A DNA stretch of 64,000 nt, taken from NCBI RefSeq assembly GCF_003353425.1, contig NZ_QRAO01000001.1:124001-188000 (forward strand), in the 5' to 3' direction. The stretch comes from Marinirhabdus gelatinilytica. GTDB lineage: Bacteria; Bacteroidota; Bacteroidia; Flavobacteriales; Flavobacteriaceae. The position numbers and the translations under genes are program-made. Every line of letters begins with the position of its first letter. The stretch's first letter is position 1. A model generated the notes under the pieces. It saw only the letters and a list, made by a program, of their open reading frames with translations. It was not told the DNA's origin and searched no databases. This document shows positions 17,168-25,761 of the stretch, in pieces.

Positions 17168-17908
17168 TTAATATCTATAGGCTGTATATATTATCACCAC
17201 TGGATCTATAGCATTGGTAACGTTCAATGTAAATCCATCATGATTGAAACTGGTCAAGCTTGCATTGGTAAAACCTAGGTTATCTCCATTGTTATTGGTG
17301 TATCGCAACCCAATACAATGGCTACTGGATGCATATCTTGAAATATCGTTGATAGATGCTCCAGAACCCCCATTGAAAATAACCTGTTGCATTATTGCAC
17401 TTCCTGTATCAAAAGCATAACCTTGCATAGAACCAAATGTATTTTCCTTTGTGTTATTATTGTTGCTTCCTGAGCTGTTATCATCATTAAGATTATAACT
17501 ATCTACATTTGCATAAGCTGTAAACGTAACTCTCTTGGGAGTAAAGGGCACTCCCGTAATCGAAATGTTACCTGTTGCATTAATAATAGTTTTTCCTACA
17601 TACACTGAGGGAGTACTATCTATTAAACCACTCCAAGAAGAACCATTCCAATAGTAGAACCCAGCATCAACAATACCTGATGCACCAGTATTATACACCA
17701 AGGTGCTTTCTACCAGACTGCCTGAATTAGGACTCACCACTGTTGTAACATCTGTATTTGATTGCAAATCGACTCTTGGAATGAGCACGCCGGTATTGGA
17801 AGATGTAATATCCAATGCCGCCTGTGGGTTGGTAGTAGAGATTCCAATTTGTGCTTGGGCTGTGCTTATGAATGTAAATAATAGTGTTGTGAGGAAAATT
17901 CGGAACAT
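17168..17908 (-). CDS. Small secreted surface-type protein with GIxTTNPxxALDI module
   Basis: 246 residues. Signal peptide MFRIFLTTLLFTFISTAQA is followed by QIGISTTNPQAALDITSSN and GVLIPRVDL, then FYYWNGSSWS. This N-terminal module is the same as in the S74 protein at 6587 (VGINTTTPNPSSALDIES..., LLIPRMT, FYYYNGSTWG), although the rest of the two proteins differs. The remaining ~150 residues form a predicted beta-rich domain with an N/S-rich turn (NDDNSSGSNNNNTKEN) and match no family I can name. No T9SS sorting domain is visible, so periplasmic or surface localisation by another route is possible. The gene is monocistronic between a bidirectional terminator and a 228-bp spacer in which I see no other gene. 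Confidence 0.75.
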   Translation of the reverse strand: MFRIFLTTLLFTFISTAQAQIGISTTNPQAALDITSSNTGVLIPRVDLQSNTDVTTVVSPNSGSLVESTLVYNTGASGIVDAGFYYWNGSSWSGLIDSTPSVYVGKTIINATGNISITGVPFTPKRVTFTAYANVDSYNLNDDNSSGSNNNNTKENTFGSMQGYAFDTGSAIMQQVIFNGGSGASINDISRYASSSHCIGLRYTNNNGDNLGFTNASLTSFNHDGFTLNVTNAIDPVVIIYTAYRY

Positions 17909-18136
17909 AAGTTATTTGAGTTTGATTTGGATATCTGTACTACAAAATAACGTAATATAAGGCGGCGAGGTTTTCCCAAAAAATCGGTTTTCGATATGTT
18001 GTAAGAATATTCGCTGAAAATCTTCTCTTTAGTAGTATTTTAAGGGTTTCAAAAGTTTTTATTAACAAAAAGTTTCGGCTTTTATTAACATTTAAACACC
18101 CAGGGCAATGAGAGAAATTCTAGTTATATTAGAGGA

Positions 18137-18937
18137 ATGAAAAAAACTCTTCAAATAATAAATATAGTAGCGTTTCTAATCACAATATACTTCAACTACG
18201 CTTCCAGTGCAGGGGTTTTCAACAATACTACACAGGCTGACATTAGTGCAAACTACGAAACCCTCTTTACCCCTGCTGGCTATGCTTTTGCTATATGGGG
18301 TGTTATTTATTTTTTGGTGTTCGGTTTCATTGTGTACCAATCCCGAAGTCTCTTTGTAAAAGTGCGTGACGACGCTTTTATACTGAAAACTGGTTGGTGG
18401 TTTGTTTTAAGTTGTATTGCCAACAGCTTGTGGTGTTATTTGTTCGTTTCAGATTATATCTTGGTTTCAGTCTTCGTAATTTTCCTGTTGTTGTTTTGTT
18501 TGCTGAAGATTGTATGGAACAACCGCATGGAGTTGGACGACGAGCCTATATCGGTCATTGTTTTTCTATGGTGGCCATTCGTTATCTATAGCGGTTGGCT
18601 TACAGTTGCCTGTATTGCAAATGTTTCGGCTTATTTGGTAAAGATAGATTGGAACGGATGGGGTATTTCTGAAGTAACCTGGACGTTGTTTTTAATTGGT
18701 GTTGCCACCTCCATCAACCTCATAATTACGTGGTCTCGAAACATGCGGGAGTTTGCTTTGGCTGGAGCCTGGGCTTTAATTGCTATTGCAGTGGCCAATT
18801 GGGAAACGATAGGAGCTGTTAAGGTCTCAGCCTTGATCGCTGCCGGAATTTTAGTCGTAAGCAGTAGTGTGCATGCGTTTAAAAACCGAGCCACCAATCC
18901 TGCAACAAAATGTTTGGAGTACTTTAAACAAAGGTAA
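18137..18937 (+). CDS. TspO/MBR-related tryptophan-rich membrane protein
   Basis: 266 residues, seven or so hydrophobic segments and many Trp. The segment TPAGYAFAIWGVIYFLVFGF (~45-64) corresponds to the first conserved region of TspO/MBR proteins, and a WN/NW-rich second half (VIVFLWWPFVIYSGWLTVA, shown in part) supports the assignment. It is much longer than the ~160-residue bacterial TspO and belongs to the longer 'tryptophan-rich sensory protein' group, whose ligands are unknown; TspO itself binds porphyrins. Start ATG at 18137 gives a short N-terminus before the first helix. It ends next to a repeat-rich stretch and has no partner gene. Function is a family-level guess. Confidence 0.65.
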   Translation: MKKTLQIINIVAFLITIYFNYASSAGVFNNTTQADISANYETLFTPAGYAFAIWGVIYFLVFGFIVYQSRSLFVKVRDDAFILKTGWWFVLSCIANSLWCYLFVSDYILVSVFVIFLLLFCLLKIVWNNRMELDDEPISVIVFLWWPFVIYSGWLTVACIANVSAYLVKIDWNGWGISEVTWTLFLIGVATSINLIITWSRNMREFALAGAWALIAIAVANWETIGAVKVSALIAAGILVVSSSVHAFKNRATNPATKCLEYFKQR

Positions 18938-18949
18938 GTCTGGAAACAC

Positions 18950-19279
18950 TTATTTTTCAAACTTCAGTTTCAGTTTCGATTTCATCAGACCATCCCCTAG
19001 CTATGTAGGAACCGCAAAGTTCACAAAGAAAGCTGCTGCGCAGGTTACCTTTTTATGGAAACAACCACCCACATCACGCAGAGAAATCCCTTTATTTCGA
19101 TTTCGGTTTTCGGTTTCATTACACCATCCCCGAGTAAATTTTGAGCGCAAAGTTCCAAAAAAAAATAAAAGGGAAAGTTTCATTTTTTCTGGAACAACCA
19201 CCCCTTTTACGTGGGGATAGCTATTTTTTTTCAAACTTCGGTTTCGGTTTTCGGTTTCGGTTTCATCACACCATCCCCT
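18950..19279. repeat. Degenerate composite repeat, three units, in gene-free stretch
   Basis: The stretch 18938-19265 holds no gene. Three units each carry a TTTCGGTTT-type run followed by TTTCAT.A.ACCATCCCC; the ACCATCCCC tails are at 18989, 19123 and 19270 (spacings 134 and 147). Between them are two related segments with TGGAAACAACCACCC (or TGGAACAACCACCCC). The third unit overlaps the 3' end of the oxidoreductase gene and supplies its stop codon. A partial fourth TTTCGGTTTCGGTTTCATC run is at 44944-44962 before asnS. Confidence 0.7.
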
Positions 19280-20619
19280 TAATATCGTTCCCCCACGTTG
19301 GATAGGCAAAAATCATGGCTTTAATGGCTTCACATTTCAGTTTTCCACACATTATGAGCACAAAAAGGTTTATCATTTCTCCAGCGTGGGGAGCGATTAT
19401 GTGTGCCCCCAAGACCAATTTGCTCTTTGCATCTCGTATGGTTTTGTACGCATACGTTTTTTCGTTTACATGTTTTGCGTTGAACCATTCTGGAACAGAT
19501 TTATACTCCACGAGGACCTCATAACCCTTTTCTGTTGCTTGCTTCTCAGTTAAGCCAATACTCGCCAATTGCGGATAGGTAAATACTACCGATGGCACTG
19601 GAGGAAAATCCATTTTTTCGGTATTTCCTTTTCGTATGTTTATGGAAACAATCCTCGACTCTTGTGAAGAAGTGGGTGTTAAGGGCAATGCCCCACTAGC
19701 CGAAACATCCCCACAAGCATACACGTTCTTATTTGTAGTATTTTGAAGGTATTCGTTTACAGAAATACCCTTTTTCTCAAACGCTACGTTTCCTTTTTCC
19801 AGGTCCAACTCATCAATAGACGGTACACGCCCAGCGGTATTGAATACAGCTTTCGCTTTCACAGATTCACGCTTTCCATTTTTATTGAAAAAAACCCGAT
19901 AATTGGTTCGCAGCTTTTCAACCTCGGTTACTTCAGCATTGAAAATAAAATCGATCCCCAAATTTCCTGAAGCTTCCGTAAGGTACGTGACTATATCTTG
20001 CTCAAAATTCTGGAGCGGTGTATCGCCAAACTCAATTACGGTCACTTTACTTCCACAACGTGCCGCCACGTGGGCAAATTCCATCCCAATATATCCAGCA
20101 CCAACAAAAACTATTTCTTCGGGCAATTCGGGCTGATGGATAAAATCGTCACTATGCAGCAAATGCTCTCTCCCTGGAATTTTCAGTTCCAGGGGCTTTT
20201 GTCCGGTAGCGATCACGATTGTATCTGCGGTTACGGTTTTCCCTTCTACTGAAAGTGTGTTTTCATCCAAAAATTTGGGCGACTGGTGGTACATTTTAAT
20301 ACCTGCTTTTTTTTAAATCTTTTTCGGTCGCTGCGGGTACGGCATTGGTAAAACGTTCTTTGAAGCTCTGTAGATCTTGCCAATTTATTCCTGGGACAGA
20401 GGTAATTCCCTTTCCTTTTAAATTGGTCGCCATTTGGACCATTTCGGTCGCAGCCACCAAAACTTTCTTAGGGTCGCAACCACGGTTGGGACAGGTCCCG
20501 CCATACACTCTATTATCGGCTATGGCAACGCTCATCCCTTCGGCGGCACATTCTTTGGCCACACCTTTGCCAGCAGTTCCGGTTCCAATTACAAATACGT
20601 TGTAGTGATCAATTCCCAT
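19266..20619 (-). pseudogene. Frameshifted FAD/NAD(P) disulfide oxidoreductase
   Basis: Two adjacent frames make one pyridine nucleotide-disulfide oxidoreductase (~450 residues). The first part (20619 to ~20296) has the FAD motif VIGTGTAGKGVA and the redox disulfide GGTCPNRGCDPKK; the second (from ~20294) has the ATGQKPLELKIPG segment, the NAD(P) motif VFVGAGYIGMEFA, ACGDVSASGALPLTPTS and the dimerisation domain (VVFTYPQLASIGL). The break is at an A8 run on the coding strand (20307-20314): with A7 the frame reads D-L-K-K-A-G-I-K and joins perfectly. So this is a recent one-base insertion, a phase-variable tract, slippage-rescued, or a sequencing error. The usual C-terminal catalytic His-Glu pair is not seen (AYPTWGNDI). 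Substrate unknown; relatives include glutathione, mercuric and lipoamide reductases. The DoxX gene is 29 bases upstream, in the same direction. Confidence 0.85.
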
Positions 20620-20648
20620 ATATATTGCCCAAAAGTTGGGCAGGTTTT

Positions 20649-21077
20649 TTACGTGTTAAAACCCTCTACGGTAGTTCGAGATTTCGTATCCACCGCAATA
20701 GCGTTATGTTCTAGATTTTTTATCAATAAAAAGAAGAAAATGGCATATACCATTAAATTGCCTACACCATTCCAATCTTCTTGCATCGCCATACCGAAGA
20801 GCAAGGTTGCTATCAACAACCCACTGGCAATGGCCGCAAATTTTGTTTTCCAGCCTAATACCAATAGTACTCCCAAAATAAATTCTACAAAAGGTAACGT
20901 ATAGGCAAAAGGCAACACTAAAGTTTCGGGCAGGTAGGTTTCTGAAAATCCTTTGGTCAAGCCTTCAGCAAATTCTGAAAGTTTAGGGATACGCACCACT
21001 CCATGTATCAATAAATTGATCCCTATGGTAATTCGGGCTACAAAAAAAGCCCACTGGTGGTTGGAAATCTTTTTCAT
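20649..21077 (-). CDS. DoxX family membrane protein
   Basis: 142 residues with four hydrophobic segments. The FFVARITIGINLLIHGVVRI start, PFVEFILGVLLVLGWKTKFAA and a final short helix are typical of DoxX/DoxD-like proteins of Bacteroidota. Named from the quinol oxidase subunit of Acidianus, but in bacteria the family is loosely tied to thiol or redox stress; SodA-DoxX-SseA is one known complex in mycobacteria. It precedes the disulfide oxidoreductase gene by 29 bases on the same strand, so a shared redox role is possible but unproven. The start ATG at 21077 is clear. Confidence 0.8.
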   Translation of the reverse strand: MKKISNHQWAFFVARITIGINLLIHGVVRIPKLSEFAEGLTKGFSETYLPETLVLPFAYTLPFVEFILGVLLVLGWKTKFAAIASGLLIATLLFGMAMQEDWNGVGNLMVYAIFFFLLIKNLEHNAIAVDTKSRTTVEGFNT

Positions 21078-21174
21078 CTCTTATGCCCAGAAACTGAGCA
21101 GTTTTCAGTTGAGATATAAAATTAGCCATTGCCCAGCCAAAGCTATGTTATGGAAATGATAAAGTTGTAGTAAT

Positions 21175-21207
21175 AAACCTTTCAGGTTTTGAAAACCTGA
21201 AAGGTTT
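21175..21207. repeat. 33-bp near-perfect palindrome overlapping the mfd promoter
   Basis: AAACCTTTCAGGTTTT (21175-21190), one central G, then AAAACCTGAAAGGTTT (21192-21207): 16-base arms with no mismatch. It contains the TTTG -33 box (21188-21191) at its centre, so an extruded hairpin or bound protein would block the promoter. Confidence 0.85.
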
Positions 21208-21219
21208 GGGTTATTTTTG
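21188..21219 (+). promoter_or_regulatory. Promoter for mfd
   Basis: TTTG (21188-21191), a 20-base spacer, then TATTTTTG (21212-21219): an exact match to the Bacteroidota consensus. The ATG at 21227 is only 7 bases past the -7 box, so the mRNA would be nearly leaderless. Confidence 0.7.
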
Positions 21220-21226
21220 CCATCCG

Positions 21227-24200
21227 ATGAGTAAAACCCTCGTTCATTCCCTGTTTGAACAGTCTTCCGCACTTGGAAAACTGAGGGGAGCTATTGCCTC
21301 TTCTGAAAAAAACACCCCCCTTGCCCCTCCCACAAAGGGAGAAATAAGGGTTTCGGGGCTAGTGGGTAGCGCAACTTCTTTTATCATTTCTGAAGCCTTT
21401 AAAACTGCTGAGAAGCCTTTTCTTTTTATTCTGAACGATAAGGAAGAGGCCGCTTACCACCTCAACGATCTGGAAAATCTGTTGGGAGAGGACACCGTCC
21501 TTTTCTATCCCGGCAGTTACCGAAGACCTTACCAAATCGAGGAAACCGATAATGCGAACGTGTTGTTGCGAAGCGAGGTGCTGAACCGAATCAACTCCCG
21601 TCGCAAACCTGCTATAATCGTCACGTATCCTGAAGCACTGTTTGAAAAAGTAGTGACCAAAAAAGAACTGGAAAAGAACACGTTGAAACTTTCGGTAGGG
21701 GAAGAAGTTTCCATCGACTTTGTGAACGAAGTGCTGTTCGAGTACAAATTCAAAAGAACCGATTTTGTGACCGAGCCAGGGGAGTTTTCGGTACGTGGGG
21801 GTATTTTGGATGTGTTCAGTTTCAGTAATGACGAGCCGTACCGTATCGAATTCTTTGGTGATGAGGTGGACAGTATCCGTACGTTCGATGTAGAGACACA
21901 GCTCTCCCTAGAGCAGCTCAAGAAAATTTCAATTATACCGAATGTTGAAAACAAGCAACTGGATGAGAGTCGCGAAAGTTTTTTAAGATACATTTCGTCA
22001 AAAACGGTGGTATGCCTTAAAAATGAAGAATTGTTGAGCAGCGCCATTGACAAACTTTTCAAAAAAGCAACACAGGCCTATACCAATCAACAAGGCGAGG
22101 TAAAAATGAGCGAGCCGGAAGCATTGTTTTGTACTTCGGAATTGTTGAAAGAACAGTTTAAAGAATTCACTAAGGTTACGCTGCATTCAAAAGGGACACG
22201 GAATTTGAAAGAGGTCTCGACTGCGCTCGACCAGACATCTTCAGTTTCAACTTCAATTTCATTTTCTACCTCCCCCCAACCTTCTTTCAATAAGCAATTC
22301 AGTTTATTGATTGAGAACCTCAACCAAAACACAGAGAACGGATATACCAACTATATCTTCTGTAGCAGCGCATCGCAAGCAAAGCGTTTTCACGATATCT
22401 TCGAAGACGCCCAGGGCCACGTGGAACAATTTGAAACCGTTGTTTTTCCACTATATCAAGGTTTTATTGACCACGAGAATAAAAATGTTTGCTATACCGA
22501 TCATCAGATTTTTGAGCGCTACCATAAGTTCAGTTTAAAGAATGGATACGCAAAAAAACAGGCGATTACACTCAAAGAATTAACCAATCTTGAAGTGGGC
22601 GATTACGTGACGCACATAGACCACGGAATCGGGAAATTTGGTGGTCTCCAAAAAATCGAAGTGGAAGGCAAGCAACAAGAGGCCATAAAATTGATTTATG
22701 GCGAACGGGATATATTGTATTTGAGCATACACTCGCTGCATAAAATTTCAAAATACAACGGAAAAGATGGCACCACGCCAAAAATATACAAACTGGGAAG
22801 TGCCGCTTGGAAAAAACTGAAGCAAAAAACGAAGAAAAAAGTCAAGGAAATTGCTTTTAACCTCATTGAGCTGTACGCAAAACGAAGGCTGCAAAAAGGG
22901 TTTCAGTACGATCCGGACAGCTACTTGCAGCACGAACTGGAAAGTAGTTTTATGTTCGAGGACACCCCAGACCAAAGCACCGCCACAGCCGATGTAAAAG
23001 CCGATATGGAGAGCGAACGCCCTATGGATCGCCTGGTTTGTGGCGATGTAGGTTTCGGTAAGACTGAAGTTGCTGTGAGAGCTGCATTTAAGGCGGTGGA
23101 CAATAACAAACAGGTGGCCGTTTTGGTTCCTACTACTATTTTGGCATTCCAGCATTTTAAGACGTTTAGCGAGCGATTAAAGGATATGCCCGTAAATGTA
23201 GATTACCTAAACCGTTTCCGCACGGCAAAGGAGCGACGCACCGTATTGGAGGGCTTGAAGGATGGCACCCTCGATATCGTTATCGGGACCCACCAATTGG
23301 TGAACAAATCGGTTCAGTTTAAAGATCTGGGATTGCTCATTATTGATGAGGAACAAAAATTTGGTGTTTCGGTGAAGGACAAGTTGAAAACCATCAAGGA
23401 AAATGTGGACACCTTAACCCTCACCGCAACGCCCATACCACGTACATTACAGTTCAGTTTAATGGCAGCAAGGGATTTAAGTGTCATTACCACCCCACCT
23501 CCCAACAGGTATCCTGTGGAAACGCATGTGATACGTTTTGGGGAAGAGACCATCCGGGATGCGGTGCGGTACGAGATTTCACGTGGCGGACAAGTATTCT
23601 TTGTCCATAACCGAATTGAGAACATAAAAGAAGTTGCGGGAATGCTGCAGCGCTTGGTACCCGATGCAAAAATAGGAATAGGTCACGGCCGGATGGAGGG
23701 CAAGAAGCTGGAAGACCTGATGCTTCGGTTTATGAACAATGAATTTGATGTACTGGTTTCGACCACTATTATTGAAAGTGGCTTGGACGTGCCCAATGCG
23801 AACACCATTTTTATAAATAATGCGAACAACTTCGGGCTGAGCGACCTGCACCAAATGCGGGGTCGTGTGGGGCGTAGCAACAAGAAAGCGTTCTGCTATT
23901 TTATTACCCCTCCGTATTCCGCTATGACCGAAGAAGCACGGAAACGTATCACGGCACTGGAACAATTTAGCGAACTGGGCAGCGGGCTCAATATAGCAAT
24001 GAAAGATCTGGAAATACGTGGTGCGGGCGATCTCTTGGGCGGTGAGCAAAGTGGTTTCATTAATGAGATTGGGTTTGAGACCTATCAAAAAATCTTAGCC
24101 GAAGCCATTGAGGAACTAAAAGAGAAAGAGTTTAAAGACCTCTATTCTGAAACTGACAAAGATTTCAAAAACCGAAAATTTGTCAAGGAAGTTACCATTG

Positions 24201-24649
24201 ATACTGATTTTGAATTGCTCTTCCCCGACGATTATGTGAACAACATCACGGAACGCCTGAACCTATACACAAAGCTGAACGAACTTAAGGATGAAAGCGG
24301 ATTGCAAAAATTTCAGCAGGAATTAGAGGATCGTTTTGGCGAGTTGCCCGAAGAAGTGGAAAGCCTATTGAACAGTGTACGCATAAAGTGGTTGGCCATA
24401 CGTATGGGGCTGGAGCGTGTGGTGATGAAAAAACGGAAATTTATTGGGTATTTTATAAGCGACAAGCAAAGTGATTTTTACCAAGGACCTGATTTTGGGA
24501 AGATTTTGCAATACGTTCAGCAGCACCCACGACAGGTTCAGCTCAAGGAAAAGCAAACCCGAAATGGGTTGCGCTTGTTGCTTCGGTTTGAAAATGCCAA
24601 AAGCGTTGAGCAGATTTTAAAACAGCTTACCGAGATTATTTCAACATAA
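21227..24649 (+). CDS. mfd: Transcription-repair coupling factor
   Basis: 1140 residues from ATG at 21227; a TTG at 21206 is in frame but lies inside the promoter. The N-terminal UvrB-like module, the CarD-like RNA polymerase interaction domain (~455-510, LEVGDYVTHIDHGIGKFGG), the helicase with Walker A GDVGFGKTE (~606) and DEEQ (Asp707), TATPIPRTL and MRGRVGRS, and the C-terminal TRCF domain are all present. The protein removes stalled RNA polymerase and recruits UvrA. Two spots look repeat-derived: residues ~28-40 (SEKNTPLAPPTKGE) are encoded by an inverted copy of the polA G-rich repeat, and residues ~325-350 (EVSTALDQTSSVSTSISFSTSPQ) by the TCTCGACTGCGCTCGA element and a TTTCAATTTCAT run. 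Both lie in linkers. A small membrane protein gene follows by 8 bases. Confidence 0.96.
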   Translation: MSKTLVHSLFEQSSALGKLRGAIASSEKNTPLAPPTKGEIRVSGLVGSATSFIISEAFKTAEKPFLFILNDKEEAAYHLNDLENLLGEDTVLFYPGSYRRPYQIEETDNANVLLRSEVLNRINSRRKPAIIVTYPEALFEKVVTKKELEKNTLKLSVGEEVSIDFVNEVLFEYKFKRTDFVTEPGEFSVRGGILDVFSFSNDEPYRIEFFGDEVDSIRTFDVETQLSLEQLKKISIIPNVENKQLDESRESFLRYISSKTVVCLKNEELLSSAIDKLFKKATQAYTNQQGEVKMSEPEALFCTSELLKEQFKEFTKVTLHSKGTRNLKEVSTALDQTSSVSTSISFSTSPQPSFNKQFSLLIENLNQNTENGYTNYIFCSSASQAKRFHDIFEDAQGHVEQFETVVFPLYQGFIDHENKNVCYTDHQIFERYHKFSLKNGYAKKQAITLKELTNLEVGDYVTHIDHGIGKFGGLQKIEVEGKQQEAIKLIYGERDILYLSIHSLHKISKYNGKDGTTPKIYKLGSAAWKKLKQKTKKKVKEIAFNLIELYAKRRLQKGFQYDPDSYLQHELESSFMFEDTPDQSTATADVKADMESERPMDRLVCGDVGFGKTEVAVRAAFKAVDNNKQVAVLVPTTILAFQHFKTFSERLKDMPVNVDYLNRFRTAKERRTVLEGLKDGTLDIVIGTHQLVNKSVQFKDLGLLIIDEEQKFGVSVKDKLKTIKENVDTLTLTATPIPRTLQFSLMAARDLSVITTPPPNRYPVETHVIRFGEETIRDAVRYEISRGGQVFFVHNRIENIKEVAGMLQRLVPDAKIGIGHGRMEGKKLEDLMLRFMNNEFDVLVSTTIIESGLDVPNANTIFINNANNFGLSDLHQMRGRVGRSNKKAFCYFITPPYSAMTEEARKRITALEQFSELGSGLNIAMKDLEIRGAGDLLGGEQSGFINEIGFETYQKILAEAIEELKEKEFKDLYSETDKDFKNRKFVKEVTIDTDFELLFPDDYVNNITERLNLYTKLNELKDESGLQKFQQELEDRFGELPEEVESLLNSVRIKWLAIRMGLERVVMKKRKFIGYFISDKQSDFYQGPDFGKILQYVQQHPRQVQLKEKQTRNGLRLLLRFENAKSVEQILKQLTEIIST
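21309..21330 (-). repeat. G-rich dispersed repeat inside mfd, inverted relative to polA copy
   Basis: The + strand reads AACACCCCCCTTGCCCCTCCC. Its complement matches the G-rich element at 13970 in polA over about 18 bases with few changes. Translated in frame as TPLAPPTKGE. Confidence 0.55.
22215..22276 (+). repeat. Two repeat-family fragments inside mfd
   Basis: TCTCGACTGCGCTCGA (22215-22230) is identical to the right arm of the repeat before polA (12993-13008). It is followed at 22239 by CTTCAGTTTCAACTTCAATTTC, close to the unit at 18962 (CTTCAGTTTCAGTTTCGATT). Both are read in frame. Confidence 0.65.
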
Positions 24650-24657
24650 TTTTTTTG

Positions 24658-24798
24658 ATGCTACCTAAAAAGTGGAACTATATTATATTGGGCATTGGTG
24701 CCATCATCACCATTATTGGGTTGGTAACTGGTAAATTCTTTTTTATATTTTTAGTGTTGCCGTTGGGTTTTTTATTCAGAAAGAAGAAAGAAAAGTAA
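24658..24798 (+). CDS. 46-residue two-helix membrane protein
   Basis: ATG at 24658 opens 46 codons (MLPKKWNYIILGIGAIITII start; RKKKEK end). It has two hydrophobic segments (~8-22 and ~27-40) joined by GLVTGK, and a basic tail that would face the cytoplasm. It starts 8 bases after the mfd stop in the same direction, so it is likely co-transcribed. Codon use resembles its neighbours and the frame is closed cleanly, which supports a real gene. I recognise no family and assign no function. Confidence 0.6.
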   Translation: MLPKKWNYIILGIGAIITIIGLVTGKFFFIFLVLPLGFLFRKKKEK

Positions 24799-24843
24799 TA
24801 TTTACAGCAAATACAAAAACACATAAAGCCTTGAAAATACTGT

Positions 24844-24861
24844 AATGTCGTGCAAATGTCG
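24844..24861 (+). promoter_or_regulatory. Possible operator: AATGTCG direct repeat with 11-bp period
   Basis: AATGTCG occurs at 24844-24850 and 24855-24861, one helical turn apart, 34 bases before the XRE regulator start. Direct repeats at this spacing can bind a dimer on one face. Autoregulation is a guess. Confidence 0.3.
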
Positions 24862-24894
24862 GGTGAATTTCAACCAAAATAATTGTCCAAAAAA

Positions 24895-25761
24895 ATGAAG
24901 GGTCGTACCATTGCTTCAAATCTTAAAAACAAGGCTATGCAACAACCAGCACTCGGGCAGCGTATTTTGGCCCTACGACAAGAAAAGGGGCTCACCCAAG
25001 AAGAATTGGTAGCACAATGCAACATAAGCGTACGCACCATACAACGTATTGAAGCGGGGGAAGTGACCCCAAGGACCTATACCGTAAAGACCATTCTTTC
25101 GGCTTTGGGGGAAGATTTTGAAGATTTTACCGAAACCCAAATGGAGAGCGGCCTCAAAAAAGCGTTCTTCCTAAAAATTGACGACACCAAACAGGCTTCA
25201 TATTTACAAAAGCAACTCAACATCGCTTTTATAGCAGGGATTATTTATTTTATCTTAGGTTTTGCCGAAGGTCCTGCTGATGGTTATAGAATGTTTGAAG
25301 ACACTATTTTGTACCCATTACCTTTGTACATTGCCCTAAAAGTCTTGGTGCTGGGATCGCTATTTTTCTTTTTACGAGGATTTATATTGTGTGGTAGTAT
25401 CATGAAAAACTACCTACTTAAAGTCTCCGTTTTCATTCTTTTAGCCTTGAACGTGGTATTCTATCTCTACGATCTGGGCTCCGTATTTATGAAAAATGAT
25501 TATTATGCAGGCGTACTTATTGCAGAATCGGTAGCACTGGGAATCACAGGTATTCTAATGGGTATTGCCGTTATGCGATTGCAGCCCGCCTTGGGGAACA
25601 TAGCGGTGGTTACCGGTATTTTTGAAATCATCACCTATGGTTGTTTGGCATCGGTACTACTAAGTTTGGGAGGATTGTTAATGTGGATTCCCACTATAAT
25701 CTTGGAAATAATTATCTTATTCCGAATCCGTGAACTGATAAAAGAAAAAATTAAAGGCTAG
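24895..25761 (+). CDS. XRE-family regulator with membrane domain
   Basis: About 288 residues. Residues ~20-72 are a helix-turn-helix (LGQRILALRQEKGLTQEEL, ISVRTIQRIEAGEVTPR), and after a short linker there are about six hydrophobic segments to the end. Such membrane-bound XRE proteins are common in Flavobacteriaceae; targets and signals are unknown. The ATG at 24895 was preferred over TTG at 24883; an internal ATG at 24937 (MQQPALGQR) would remove a basic N-terminal extension and is also possible. The direct repeat just upstream could be its operator. The end overlaps the convergent yraN gene by 4 bases. Confidence 0.78.
   Translation: MKGRTIASNLKNKAMQQPALGQRILALRQEKGLTQEELVAQCNISVRTIQRIEAGEVTPRTYTVKTILSALGEDFEDFTETQMESGLKKAFFLKIDDTKQASYLQKQLNIAFIAGIIYFILGFAEGPADGYRMFEDTILYPLPLYIALKVLVLGSLFFFLRGFILCGSIMKNYLLKVSVFILLALNVVFYLYDLGSVFMKNDYYAGVLIAESVALGITGILMGIAVMRLQPALGNIAVVTGIFEIITYGCLASVLLSLGGLLMWIPTIILEIIILFRIRELIKEKIKG

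Noticed and set aside
18867-19220. 117-residue frame across the repeat stretch
   Set aside because: Made of the degenerate repeat, low complexity, overlaps the TspO-like gene in another frame.
20296-20320. Programmed -1 frameshift (dnaX type) in the oxidoreductase
   Set aside because: The downstream frame requires +1 (or -2), and no stimulatory stem was seen; a simple indel is more likely.
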